Assembly (NCBI GenBank): GCA_009835325.1
Contig: VXWP01000101.1
Coordinates: 1-41,753 of the forward strand
Direction of reading: 5' to 3'
DNA: 41,753 nt
DNA from: Gemmatimonadota bacterium
Lineage (GTDB): Bacteria > JAAXHH01
Position 1 is the first letter of the stretch. The number at the start of each line of letters is the position of its first letter. This document shows positions 33,696 through 41,722 of this stretch, piece by piece. A model generated the notes under the pieces. The model was not told where the DNA came from, ran no database searches, and saw nothing but the letters and a program-made list of their open reading frames with translations. A program made the translations under genes and the position numbers.

Positions 33696-34934
33696 TCAGT
33701 TCTTCTTGCCATCGTCTGAACGGTCTGAGTCCGTAGCATCCTGCCGATCTTCTTTGCCCGCGTCATCGGAATCGTCCGATTCGCTGGAGTCTTCCCCGCC
33801 GGAATCGTCCGACTCGCCGATCTCGCCCGATTCCGCCTTTTCCTGGTCTCCCGCGTCACTATCCGCGGGATCACCATCGCCTTTACGGTCGTCCTGGTCC
33901 GCCCCCTCGGAATCCTCGCCACCCTTGCGATCCGCCTTCTCATCCTCATCCGGCTCTTCGGAGTTCCCCATCTCTACATCGTAGTCGTAGATGAACTCGT
34001 CGTCATCGGGCCAGTAGCCTCGGCCGGTGCGCTGCTCGCCAGCCGGAGTCGACGAATCCCGGGGAAGGGTCGGGGTATCGGGCTCGCCGGTGGTCAGTGC
34101 GGGCCGCTCCCCTTCGTCTTCACCGCCTCCGTCTTCTCCGCCACCGTCACCGTCGTCATCCCCCTCCTCCTCATCTTCCGCCTCTTCGGCTTTCCTCCGG
34201 CTTCGGCCGATCAGTGCGGCGATCCCCATGCTGATGAAATAGAGCACCACCAGCGGAATCGCCACGAGGGTCTGCGTGTAGGGATCGCCCGTGGGCGTGA
34301 TGACGGCCGCGGCGATGAATATGACGACCAGGGCGATGCGCCACACCCGTTTGAGCACGCCTGCGTTCAGGATGCGAAGCCAGGTCAGAAACGCCACCAC
34401 CGCCGGCATCTGGAACACGACGCCCATGATGAGCACCATCTTGTTTACGAGTCCGATATAGAACCCAATGTCCCACTGGGGCTTGATGTCCGGTACATGG
34501 AGCTGCACGAAAAACCGGACCATGACCGGGATCAGGACGTAGAAAGCAAAGGCCGCGCCGACTAGGAAAAGCACGCAGCAGAAGAAGATGACGAGGGGAA
34601 CGTACTTCTTCTCCTTGTCGAGCAGACCGGGCGATATGAATGTCCAGAGCTGGTAGAGGACGTAGGGCAGTACGAGGGCGAATCCCAACAGCAGCGAGAT
34701 GTTTACCCTGGCCGTGAACATGCCGGCCGGCCGGATGGCCTGAATCTCGATCTCGGTCTTGAGGTTTTCCTGGAAGGTCGGCGAGAGCAGGAAATTGATG
34801 ATGTAATCGGCAAAGGTGAAGCAGAGGACCATGCCGACCAGGATGGCGAGGACGGACTTCAGTATGGCCCGGCGAAGCTCTTCGAGATGTTCCAGGAAGG
34901 ACATCTCGCCGCTGCGGCCTTTCGCTGGGGACAT
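33696..34934 (-). CDS. tatC: Sec-independent translocase subunit TatC with long acidic tail
   Basis: A 412-residue protein. Residues 1-245 are a normal six-helix TatC: the N-terminal MSFLEHLEELRRAI with the conserved Glu, FISPGLLDKEKKYV in the first periplasmic region, and VITPTGDPYTQT before helix 5. TatC binds the twin-arginine signal and recruits TatA. From about residue 245 to the end there is a tail of roughly 165 residues made almost wholly of Glu, Asp, Ser, Gly and Lys, with one short hydrophobic island (WPDDDEFIYDYDVEMG). Such a tail is not part of usual TatC and would lie in the cytoplasm. GAGAGGA precedes the ATG at 34934; the upstream in-frame ATGs lack such a site. Confidence 0.93.
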   Translation of the reverse strand: MSPAKGRSGEMSFLEHLEELRRAILKSVLAILVGMVLCFTFADYIINFLLSPTFQENLKTEIEIQAIRPAGMFTARVNISLLLGFALVLPYVLYQLWTFISPGLLDKEKKYVPLVIFFCCVLFLVGAAFAFYVLIPVMVRFFVQLHVPDIKPQWDIGFYIGLVNKMVLIMGVVFQMPAVVAFLTWLRILNAGVLKRVWRIALVVIFIAAAVITPTGDPYTQTLVAIPLVVLYFISMGIAALIGRSRRKAEEAEDEEEGDDDGDGGGEDGGGEDEGERPALTTGEPDTPTLPRDSSTPAGEQRTGRGYWPDDDEFIYDYDVEMGNSEEPDEDEKADRKGGEDSEGADQDDRKGDGDPADSDAGDQEKAESGEIGESDDSGGEDSSESDDSDDAGKEDRQDATDSDRSDDGKKN

Positions 34935-35163
34935 GACTGTTCCTCTCGCCGGTAGGTACTTCCAAACAACGGGCGGTAAGTAAGTCCGGACCATCGTTCC
35001 TGTCAAGCAAATCCCCCGTGTCCTCCGCCTCCAATGGCCTTGACGAAGGCGGGTTCCAAACTTAGTTTAGTCGAGTCGTTTCAGAGGATTCCGCAGGAGT
35101 CGCAGCGGGTTGCGGACCATGGGTTTTGACAGGTCGCGACCTGCCGCCGGGAGCCGCCGAAGC

Positions 35164-36234
35164 ATGGACGACAACGGGTTGGTTAGAGGCGTCATTCTGA
35201 CCGAAGATCGCGATGCGGCCGGGCCTGCCGAATGGGATAGCTGCCCGGATCTGCTCCTTCCCCTGGCCAACAAGCCGCTTGTCGAATGGATGCTGGCGGA
35301 ATACGCTCGGGCCGGGGTCCGGGAATCGCTGATCGCGGCCGGGCGGGACACCGGGGAGATCGCGGAGTTTTGTGGCGACGGCGCGCGGTGGGGCATGTCC
35401 CTGGCGTATTGGGAAGAAAGAGACTCGCGGGATGCATGGGAAGCTCGGGATGCACGGACCGCCCGGGACGCACCGGCCGGACAGCGTCTTTGTCGGTTCG
35501 TCCGGGAGGTGACGGCGTTTACGAAAGATGCGCCGTTTCTGGTATCAACAGGTCCTCAACTGCTGGAATCCGAGGTTTACGCGCAACTGGTTCAGTCGTA
35601 CCGAGAGCACCGCCCATGTGGGATCCGTGCGGGGCGAATCACCGGCCACACCTCCGGCACGTCGCGTTATATCGCTGAGCATACCCGTATCTATTTGATG
35701 ACGGCCCGGACCTGCGAAGTCCTGGTAAACAAAAGCACCCATGACCATACACTGAATGGCCTGTTTGGCGCGGCGCTGGTTGATCTCGCCGGCCGCGGCG
35801 AAACCGTGCTGAATCTGGACCTCGAACATCCGCCATTCGACGTGAGATCGCCCGAGGCGTACCTGGCATCGAATGAACGGATGCTCGCTTCAGGCCCGGA
35901 AAGCACGAGGTCGGCATTGCCGGAAATCATGGACGACAACTTCTCTTCTCCGAACCTCGTGATGCGACCGCCGGTAATCGTCGACGACACGGCCGAACTC
36001 GAACGTTGCCGCATCGGCCCCGGCGTCAGTATCGGCCCCGGTGTACGCATAGGACACGGCGCGGCCATCGAACACAGCGTGATCATGACGGGCGCCGATG
36101 TCGGCGACGGCGCATCGATCTCCTATGCAGTCATTGGCAAATACGCCGGCATCGAGAACCGGGCCATCCTGCATGGCAGCGCGGACCGCGTAATCGTCGT
36201 CCGGTCCAGGCACGCGTCAAGTGTTGGAACCTGA
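35164..36234 (+). CDS. Degenerate sugar nucleotidyltransferase-like protein with left-handed beta-helix
   Basis: A 356-residue protein with the two-domain layout of sugar-1-phosphate nucleotidyltransferases. The N-terminus reads RGVILTEDRD... then LLLPLANKPLVEWMLAEYARAGV, which aligns with the NTP-transferase start and the PLANKP motif. The nucleotide-binding loop G-x-G-T-R is absent, replaced by an Asp/Pro/Glu-rich segment, so catalysis is doubtful. The C-terminal ~110 residues hold hexapeptide repeats (RIGPGV, SIGPGV, RIGHGA...) forming a beta-helix. Residues about 87-108 are an Arg/Asp/Ala tract encoded by 9-bp units. Start choice is uncertain: TTG 35110 and ATG 35119 are upstream; 35164 gives the family N-terminus after GGGAG. 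It precedes selB by 47 bp. Confidence 0.7.
   Translation: MDDNGLVRGVILTEDRDAAGPAEWDSCPDLLLPLANKPLVEWMLAEYARAGVRESLIAAGRDTGEIAEFCGDGARWGMSLAYWEERDSRDAWEARDARTARDAPAGQRLCRFVREVTAFTKDAPFLVSTGPQLLESEVYAQLVQSYREHRPCGIRAGRITGHTSGTSRYIAEHTRIYLMTARTCEVLVNKSTHDHTLNGLFGAALVDLAGRGETVLNLDLEHPPFDVRSPEAYLASNERMLASGPESTRSALPEIMDDNFSSPNLVMRPPVIVDDTAELERCRIGPGVSIGPGVRIGHGAAIEHSVIMTGADVGDGASISYAVIGKYAGIENRAILHGSADRVIVVRSRHASSVGT
35422..35484. repeat. 9-bp tandem repeat, 7 units, inside the nucleotidyltransferase-like gene
   Basis: GACTCGCGG, GATGCATGG, GAAGCTCGG, GATGCACGG, ACCGCCCGG, GACGCACCG and GCCGGACAG encode D-S-R, D-A-W, E-A-R, D-A-R, T-A-R, D-A-P and A-G-Q. The period is the same as in the other tracts, but it is read in a different frame. 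Confidence 0.85.
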
Positions 36235-36281
36235 CGAACGCCCGTTCACACTGCTTTCACAACCACGATCCTCAAGCAACT

Positions 36282-38237
36282 ATGTCTCATCTCACCTTAG
36301 GCACGGCCGGCCACGTCGACCACGGCAAGAGCGCCCTGGTGGAAGCGCTGACCGGCGTTCATCCCGATCGCCTCAAGGAGGAACGGGACCGGGGCATGAC
36401 GATCGATCTCGGTTTCGCCTTCATGCCGCTGGGCGACGGGCGGGAAGTCCCCATCGTCGATGTCCCGGGCCACGAGCGGTTTCTCAAGACCATGGTCGCC
36501 GGAGTGAGCGGCATACATCTTGTTCTTTTCGTCGTGGCCGCGGACGAGGGCGTCATGCCCCAGACTGTCGAACACCTGGGTACGGTGAGATACATGGGGG
36601 TCGAAGCGGGCATCGTCGTCCTGACGAAATGCGACCTGGTCGACGAAGAGTGGCTGATGCTCGTGGAGGACGACGTGAAGTCGCTCGTGACCGGCTCGTT
36701 CCTGGAGGACGCACCGGTCGTCCGGGTTTCGTCGGTAACGGGCCAGGGGATCGGCCGGCTGAAGGAGATCATCGAAGACCGGCTGGTGGGACTGTCGGTC
36801 GAAGACGACGCAGGATACTTCCGCATGCCCGTGGACCGGGTGTTCAGCATGAAGGGCTTCGGAACGGTCATTGCCGGTACCGTCCTGTCGGGAAGCCTCT
36901 CGCGGGATTCGGACGCGGAATTGCTTCCGGCCGGGACGCCGCTCCGGATCAGGGGCATGCAGACCCACAACGACACCGTGGAACGTGCCGTCAAAGGACA
37001 GCGCGTCGCGCTGAACGTCTCGAATGTCAGGACGGCTGACATTCAGCGGGGCGATGAGCTGGGCGCGCCGGGTTACCTGCTCCCGACCATGATGACCGAT
37101 GCCACGATGCAGTGTCTGGAGTCTCTGGAAGAGCCGCTGAAGAACAGGCAGCGCGTTCGCCTGCACAAGGGCACGAGCGAGACCATCGGCAGGCTGATCC
37201 TGCTCGACCGGGACGAACTCGCACCGGGCGAGACGGGTTACGTGCAGCTTCGCCTGGAGAAACCCATCGTGGCCGAACGCAACGAGCGCTTCATCATCCG
37301 CGGGTTCTCATCCATGCGGCTGCTCGGCGGCGGCCGGTTCGTGGAGGTCTATCCCCAGAAGAACCGCCGGTTCCGCCGGCCCGTGCTGGACTACCTGGAA
37401 GCGGTGACCGGCGCGGAACCGGATGTCCTGATCGAACGGGTCATGGGGCACGCACACGGCGCACAGCAACTCAAGTCCATGGAGGACCTCGTTCGCTTCA
37501 CGAACCTTAATGCCGAAGTGCTGGAACAAAGCCTGATGCGGCTGGTGGAAAGGGGCGAACTCGTCCGGTTCCCGGACCACCGGTATCTGCACCGGGAAGG
37601 ATACGCGGGCCTGATGGACGAACTGGTCAAACTGCTCGAAAAGATGCACCGCACCCAACGGCTGAAGGAAACGCTGCCCAAGGACGCCCCGAGGCAGCAG
37701 CTGTCCTGGGAACCTCCCAACACCGTCTATGACGGGTTGCTCAACGACCTCGACGCGGAAGGCCGGATCGTGCTGTCCGGCCGGTCGGTCCGGCTGGCCA
37801 CCCACACGGTCAAGCTGAACGCCCGGGAAAAACGCACACTCGAGGCGTTCGAGGAACTGGGCGAGTCCGTACCTCCCGCTGTCTTCAACATGAACGATCT
37901 GCCGCAGGTCATGGAAGATCGGTCGATAATCGTGAAGGAATTACAGGTTGATCAGGACGCGGACGCGGATATGATTAGGAGCATGGCCGGGTATGCCCTG
38001 GACCAGGAAGTCTTCGTCGAATTCGCGGACCGGCAAATCATGCATCACCGGGCGCTTGAGTCGGTCAGGCAGCGCCTGGTGGCCTACCTGGAGTCCCACG
38101 GCACCGTGCGTGCGTCCGAGTTCCGCAGCCACCTGGGCATTTCCAGGGCGCACGCCACCGCGTTGCTGGACTACTTCTGCGACCTGGGAGTTACCAACCG
38201 GGAATCCGGCACCCACAGGCTGGCGCAAGGGGACTGA
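36282..38237 (+). CDS. selB: Selenocysteine-specific elongation factor SelB
   Basis: A 651-residue translational GTPase. G1 is GTAGHVDHGKSAL (residues 7-19), G3 is DVPGHERFLKTMVAGV, G4 is TKCDLVDE; the EF-Tu-like domains 2 and 3 follow (VFSMKGFGTVIAGTVLSG; ETGYVQLRLEKP). The C-terminal ~250 residues form the winged-helix repeats that recognise the SECIS hairpin, ending in HLGISRAHATALLDYFCDLGVTNRESGTHRL. SelB delivers Sec-tRNA to in-frame UGA codons. The tRNA-Sec gene begins 25 bp after the stop, so identity is secure. The ATG at 36282 gives the G-domain N-terminus directly; a weak ribosome-binding site precedes it. No selA, selD or selenoprotein gene is seen in the window. Confidence 0.96.
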   Translation: MSHLTLGTAGHVDHGKSALVEALTGVHPDRLKEERDRGMTIDLGFAFMPLGDGREVPIVDVPGHERFLKTMVAGVSGIHLVLFVVAADEGVMPQTVEHLGTVRYMGVEAGIVVLTKCDLVDEEWLMLVEDDVKSLVTGSFLEDAPVVRVSSVTGQGIGRLKEIIEDRLVGLSVEDDAGYFRMPVDRVFSMKGFGTVIAGTVLSGSLSRDSDAELLPAGTPLRIRGMQTHNDTVERAVKGQRVALNVSNVRTADIQRGDELGAPGYLLPTMMTDATMQCLESLEEPLKNRQRVRLHKGTSETIGRLILLDRDELAPGETGYVQLRLEKPIVAERNERFIIRGFSSMRLLGGGRFVEVYPQKNRRFRRPVLDYLEAVTGAEPDVLIERVMGHAHGAQQLKSMEDLVRFTNLNAEVLEQSLMRLVERGELVRFPDHRYLHREGYAGLMDELVKLLEKMHRTQRLKETLPKDAPRQQLSWEPPNTVYDGLLNDLDAEGRIVLSGRSVRLATHTVKLNAREKRTLEAFEELGESVPPAVFNMNDLPQVMEDRSIIVKELQVDQDADADMIRSMAGYALDQEVFVEFADRQIMHHRALESVRQRLVAYLESHGTVRASEFRSHLGISRAHATALLDYFCDLGVTNRESGTHRLAQGD

Positions 38238-38262
38238 AAAAGAATACAGAAGCAGCACACAG

Positions 38263-38360
38263 GGGAGTGTATGGGTTGCTGGTGCGCCTCACGGACTTCA
38301 AATCCGATGGCGGGCCCTAAACAGGTCCGTGGTGGGTTCGATTCCCACACGCTCCCCCCA
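38263..38360 (+). tRNA. selC: tRNA-Sec (anticodon UCA)
   Basis: The folding shows an 8-bp acceptor stem (38263-38270 with 38349-38356, one G-U pair), directly followed on the 3' side by a 5-bp T stem (GTGGG/CCCAC) with the loop TTCGATT, giving the 8+5 pattern of bacterial tRNA-Sec. The anticodon loop is CTTCAAA with TCA at 38298-38300, flanked by CGGA/TCCG. A long variable arm pairs CGGGCC with GGTCCG. CCA is encoded (38358-38360), after a C at the discriminator position, where G is usual. Position right after selB supports the call. Confidence 0.96.
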
Positions 38361-38727
38361 GAATCCGCATCACGATTGACGGTTGAATACCGAACTTCCG
38401 GCGCCTTCTTCTCCCTCGTTTTATTCACCGCCGCCATCTCCTCCTTTATGGGTATCCACCGCGAACCCGGACGCCCGTCTCAACGACCATCCCGTTGTTA
38501 TTCACGGTGTTGAAATTATGGTGACGAAACACGGGTAGTGGAAAGATTGTGAATAAAAAGTCACGGTATATGAATTTCATATGATGATCTATTCATATCG
38601 TGTAAATTCAATATGATCATCTATCCGGTCAGGATCAGGATGGTCGTATTCGGCTGGGCGCGGGCGATGCCGGTTCAGCCGGTCAGCAGAGCGATTTCGG
38701 ATACCGTGCATACAGAGGAGCAGATCG
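38361..38727. other. Intergenic region before the kinase-regulator gene
   Basis: The first half is of normal composition with no gene I can support. From about 38510 it becomes AT-rich and contains the palindrome and direct-repeat array described separately. ORFs that cross this region also cross the tRNA and are not credible. Confidence 0.6.
38568..38624. promoter_or_regulatory. Operator-like array upstream of the kinase-regulator gene
   Basis: A 15-bp palindrome ATATGAA-T-TTCATAT (38568-38582) overlaps the direct repeat ATATGATGATCTAT (38579-38592), which recurs as ATATGATCATCTAT (38611-38624), 32 bp or three helical turns away. A further TTCATAT lies at 38592-38598. Same-face spacing of like sites is typical for OmpR-type regulators, and the downstream gene encodes such a domain, so autoregulation is likely. 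Confidence 0.6.
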
Positions 38728-41094
38728 ATGCCGGACGCTGACAGGTTAAAGGATAGTAACAGGAAGCTGCAGGAGCAGCTGGAAAAACTGAGCGAGGCCA
38801 GCCTGCGTATCAGCGAGAGTCTTGACGTCAACACGGTCCTGCAGGAAGTCGTCGCGGGAGCCTGCGCGCTGACCGGTTCAAGGATGGGCGGAATCACCAT
38901 GATGGACGAATCGGGACAGTTACTGGACTTCGTCGCCCATGGTCTGAGTGAACGCGAGTATCAGGAGCTCATGGATCTGCCGCAGGGGTCCGAAATCTGG
39001 GAGTATTTGAAGGGCGTTACGCAGCCCCTCCGGTTAAAGAACATGTCGGCTCATTTCAAGTCGCTCGGTCTTACCATTCATCCGATAATGGAACATGTTC
39101 TCCTGGGCGTTCCGATCCGCCACCAGGGCGTCCAGGTAGGATTCTTCTACCTGCTCGACAAGGAATCCGGGCAGCAGTTCACCGCGGAAGACGAGCGGAT
39201 CATTTCTATGTTCATTTCACAGGCCGGCGCGGCGATAACCAACGCCAAGAAACACCGTGATGAGCAACAGGCAAGGGCTGACCTGGAGGCGCTGATCGAC
39301 ACTTCCCCCGTCGGTGTGGCGGTATTTGACGCGCGGACCGGGAAGGCCGTGTCGTTCAATCAGGAGTCGCGCCGAATCGTCGGCGACCTGGAGACTCCGG
39401 GCCTGTCGATCGTGGATCTGCTTGACGTCATCAACGTGAAGCGTGCGGACGGGCGTGAAATCGAACTGGAGGAATACACGCTGGTACGGCTGCTGCGCGA
39501 GGCGACAACCGTTCGCGCCGAGGAAATCGTACTCGAGGTCCCCGATGGCAGAAAAGTCACTACGCTGATCAACGCCACGCCCATCGTATCGGAGCAGGGC
39601 GAGGTACAGTCGGTCGTGGTCACCATGCAGGATATGACGCCGCTGGAAGACCTGGAACGCCAACGGGCCGAGTTCCTGAGCACGGTGAGTCATGAAATGA
39701 GGGCTCCGCTTGCATCCATCAAGGGTTGCGCGGCCACGGCCCTCGGAAACGCTTCCGTTCTACAGCCCGCGGTATCTCAACAGTTTTTTCGAATCATCGA
39801 CGCGCAGGTCGACAACCTGAGCGAGTTGATCGGCAATCTGATGGACGCGGCGCAGATCGAGACGGGTTCGCTCTCCGTATCTCCTGAACCGGCGAACCTG
39901 GCGGCAATCGTGGACCAGGCCAGAAGCGCATTCCTCAGCGGGGAGCATCGCCAGATCGTCAAGATCGACCTGCCGCCGGATCTTCCGAGAGTGCGGGCGG
40001 ACCAGCAGCGGGTCGTACAGGTGCTGTGCAATCTCCTTTCCAATGCTGCCCGTCACTCGCCCGACTCGTCCACCATTACCGTGCAGGCTGAGTTGAAGGA
40101 CTATCAGGTGGAGGTGTCGGTTGTTGACGAAGGCAGGGGCTTTCCCGCGGAACGGCTTCCTCACCTGTTCAGGAAGTATGCCCGGAGCGGCCGCGACGAA
40201 GCCGGATTGGGATCGGGCCTGGGCCTGTCCATCTGCAAGGGGCTGGTGGAAGCCCATGGCGGGCGCATCTGGGCCGAGAGCGAGGGGATGGAGCTTGGAA
40301 CGCGGTTTACTTTCACGATACCCGTGGCCGAAGAGATCCCGGCGAGTGCCGTGGCCGTACCGGACGGCAGGCTTGCCGGCTCCTCACCCCCCGGTGGTCA
40401 ACAGCCGAGCATACTCGTCGTGGATGACGACCCACAGGCATTGGGATACATCAGGGGTATTCTGGTGAACGCGGGTTACAGTCCGATACTGACCGGAGAG
40501 CCCGAACAGGTCGAAAACCTGGTGAACGACCGGCAGCCGGATCTTGTCCTGCTCGATCTGCTGTTGCCCGGTACCGACGGCATCGAATTGATGCAGAACG
40601 TGACGGCGCTGTCGGAACGTCCGGTGATCTTCCTGTCGGCATACGGCAGAGACGAGACGATCGCCAAGGCGCTGGAGATTGGTGCGGCGGATTACGTGGT
40701 AAAGCCGTTCTCGCCGACGGAACTGATCGCGCGGATCCAGGCCGCACTGCGCAAGAACGCCGGACCGCCCGCACCATTTCAGGTTGACGATCTGGTCATT
40801 GATTACGATGAACGAAGGGTTGTCCTGGAGGGCAGGCCGTTGACCCTGACGGCCACCGAGTACGACTTGATCCGGGTTCTTTCGACCCATGCCGGCAAGG
40901 TGGTCAGCTACGACCAGCTTCTGAGGAACGTCTGGCAGTCGCGGAATTCAGGGGATTTGAGGGTCGTACGGTCCATCGTCAAGAACCTCAGGCGCAAACT
41001 GGGCGACGAAGCAGGAAACCCCCGGTACATCTTCACGGAATCCCGCGTCGGTTACCGGATGGCCAAACCCGCGCCGGTACAGAGCAAGGAGTAA
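38728..41094 (+). CDS. Sensor histidine kinase fused to an OmpR-type response regulator
   Basis: A 788-residue protein holding a whole two-component pathway. In order: N-terminal coiled coil (1-27), GAF domain (about 28-175), PAS domain (about 183-310), HisKA with phospho-acceptor His322 (STVSHEMRAPLASIKG), HATPase_c (about 425-535: NLLSNAARHSPDS, VVDEGRGFP, GLGSGLGLSICKG), receiver domain (about 560-675) with phospho-acceptor Asp610 (LVLLDLLLPG) and Lys in VVKPFSPTEL, and a winged-helix DNA-binding domain (about 690-780: TATEYDLIRVLSTHAGKVV, VKNLRRKLGD, GYRM). There is no membrane segment, so it senses a cytoplasmic signal. GAGGAG precedes the ATG. Four bases separate its stop from the cytochrome oxidase subunit III gene, which suggests control of respiration. 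Confidence 0.92.
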   Translation: MPDADRLKDSNRKLQEQLEKLSEASLRISESLDVNTVLQEVVAGACALTGSRMGGITMMDESGQLLDFVAHGLSEREYQELMDLPQGSEIWEYLKGVTQPLRLKNMSAHFKSLGLTIHPIMEHVLLGVPIRHQGVQVGFFYLLDKESGQQFTAEDERIISMFISQAGAAITNAKKHRDEQQARADLEALIDTSPVGVAVFDARTGKAVSFNQESRRIVGDLETPGLSIVDLLDVINVKRADGREIELEEYTLVRLLREATTVRAEEIVLEVPDGRKVTTLINATPIVSEQGEVQSVVVTMQDMTPLEDLERQRAEFLSTVSHEMRAPLASIKGCAATALGNASVLQPAVSQQFFRIIDAQVDNLSELIGNLMDAAQIETGSLSVSPEPANLAAIVDQARSAFLSGEHRQIVKIDLPPDLPRVRADQQRVVQVLCNLLSNAARHSPDSSTITVQAELKDYQVEVSVVDEGRGFPAERLPHLFRKYARSGRDEAGLGSGLGLSICKGLVEAHGGRIWAESEGMELGTRFTFTIPVAEEIPASAVAVPDGRLAGSSPPGGQQPSILVVDDDPQALGYIRGILVNAGYSPILTGEPEQVENLVNDRQPDLVLLDLLLPGTDGIELMQNVTALSERPVIFLSAYGRDETIAKALEIGAADYVVKPFSPTELIARIQAALRKNAGPPAPFQVDDLVIDYDERRVVLEGRPLTLTATEYDLIRVLSTHAGKVVSYDQLLRNVWQSRNSGDLRVVRSIVKNLRRKLGDEAGNPRYIFTESRVGYRMAKPAPVQSKE

Positions 41095-41097
41095 CCC

Positions 41098-41706
41098 TTG
41101 ACGAAGCAGCCTGGTCAACCGCCGGCACGATCAGTCGAACCGGAAACGCAGCCGGGCATGCCCATGGAAATCCTGGGCATGTACCTCTTCATCGCCAGCG
41201 AACTCATCCTCTTCATCACGCTGCTGTTCATCCTGTTCTGGCTGCGGTCCGGTCTCGTGGCGGACTGGCCCCCGCCCGACCAGCCTCGGCTGCCCATCGG
41301 GATCACGGGCATAAACACCTTGTTTCTTCTGGTGAGCGGTTACTCAATGCACCGGGCGTACCGGGCCGTGAAGCGGAACGCGTCCCGCCAGCTGACCCGT
41401 TGGCTGATGATCACGTGCGTGCTGGGCGTCATCTTCCTCACGGTCCAGGGGTTCGAATGGATCCGGCTGATTCAATTCGGGTTGAGCATGACCTCGAGCC
41501 TGTACGGCGCCATGTTCTACACGATCATTGGACTGCATGCCGTCCACGTGCTCGTAACCGTCCTCGTGCTGCTATACCTCTGGGTCCGATCCTCCGCCGG
41601 CGCATACACCGCCGAAAAGCACACCGGCGTGGTGCTGGGCTACATGTTCTGGCTCTTCGTCGTCCTCATCTGGCCCATCCTCTACGTACTGGTCTACCTT
41701 GTGTGA
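41098..41706 (+). CDS. Cytochrome c oxidase subunit III (heme-copper oxidase subunit III)
   Basis: A 202-residue protein with five hydrophobic helices, as in the short bacterial subunit III of caa3-type oxidases and NorE-like proteins. Family marks are MYLFIASELILFITLLF, with the conserved helix-1 Glu, FEWIRL, and GLHAVHVLVTVLVLLYL with the conserved His; it ends WPILYVLVYLV. Subunit III stabilises the catalytic subunit I and proton uptake. Translation starts at TTG 41098, preceded by AAGGAG. It lies four bases after the kinase-regulator gene; other oxidase subunits are expected to the right, beyond the window. Confidence 0.88.
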   Translation: MTKQPGQPPARSVEPETQPGMPMEILGMYLFIASELILFITLLFILFWLRSGLVADWPPPDQPRLPIGITGINTLFLLVSGYSMHRAYRAVKRNASRQLTRWLMITCVLGVIFLTVQGFEWIRLIQFGLSMTSSLYGAMFYTIIGLHAVHVLVTVLVLLYLWVRSSAGAYTAEKHTGVVLGYMFWLFVVLIWPILYVLVYLV

Positions 41707-41722
41707 AGCACGGCAACTGAAC

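Noticed and set aside
38271-38513. Small open frame after selB
   Set aside because: It runs through the tRNA-Sec gene, so it is not a protein gene.
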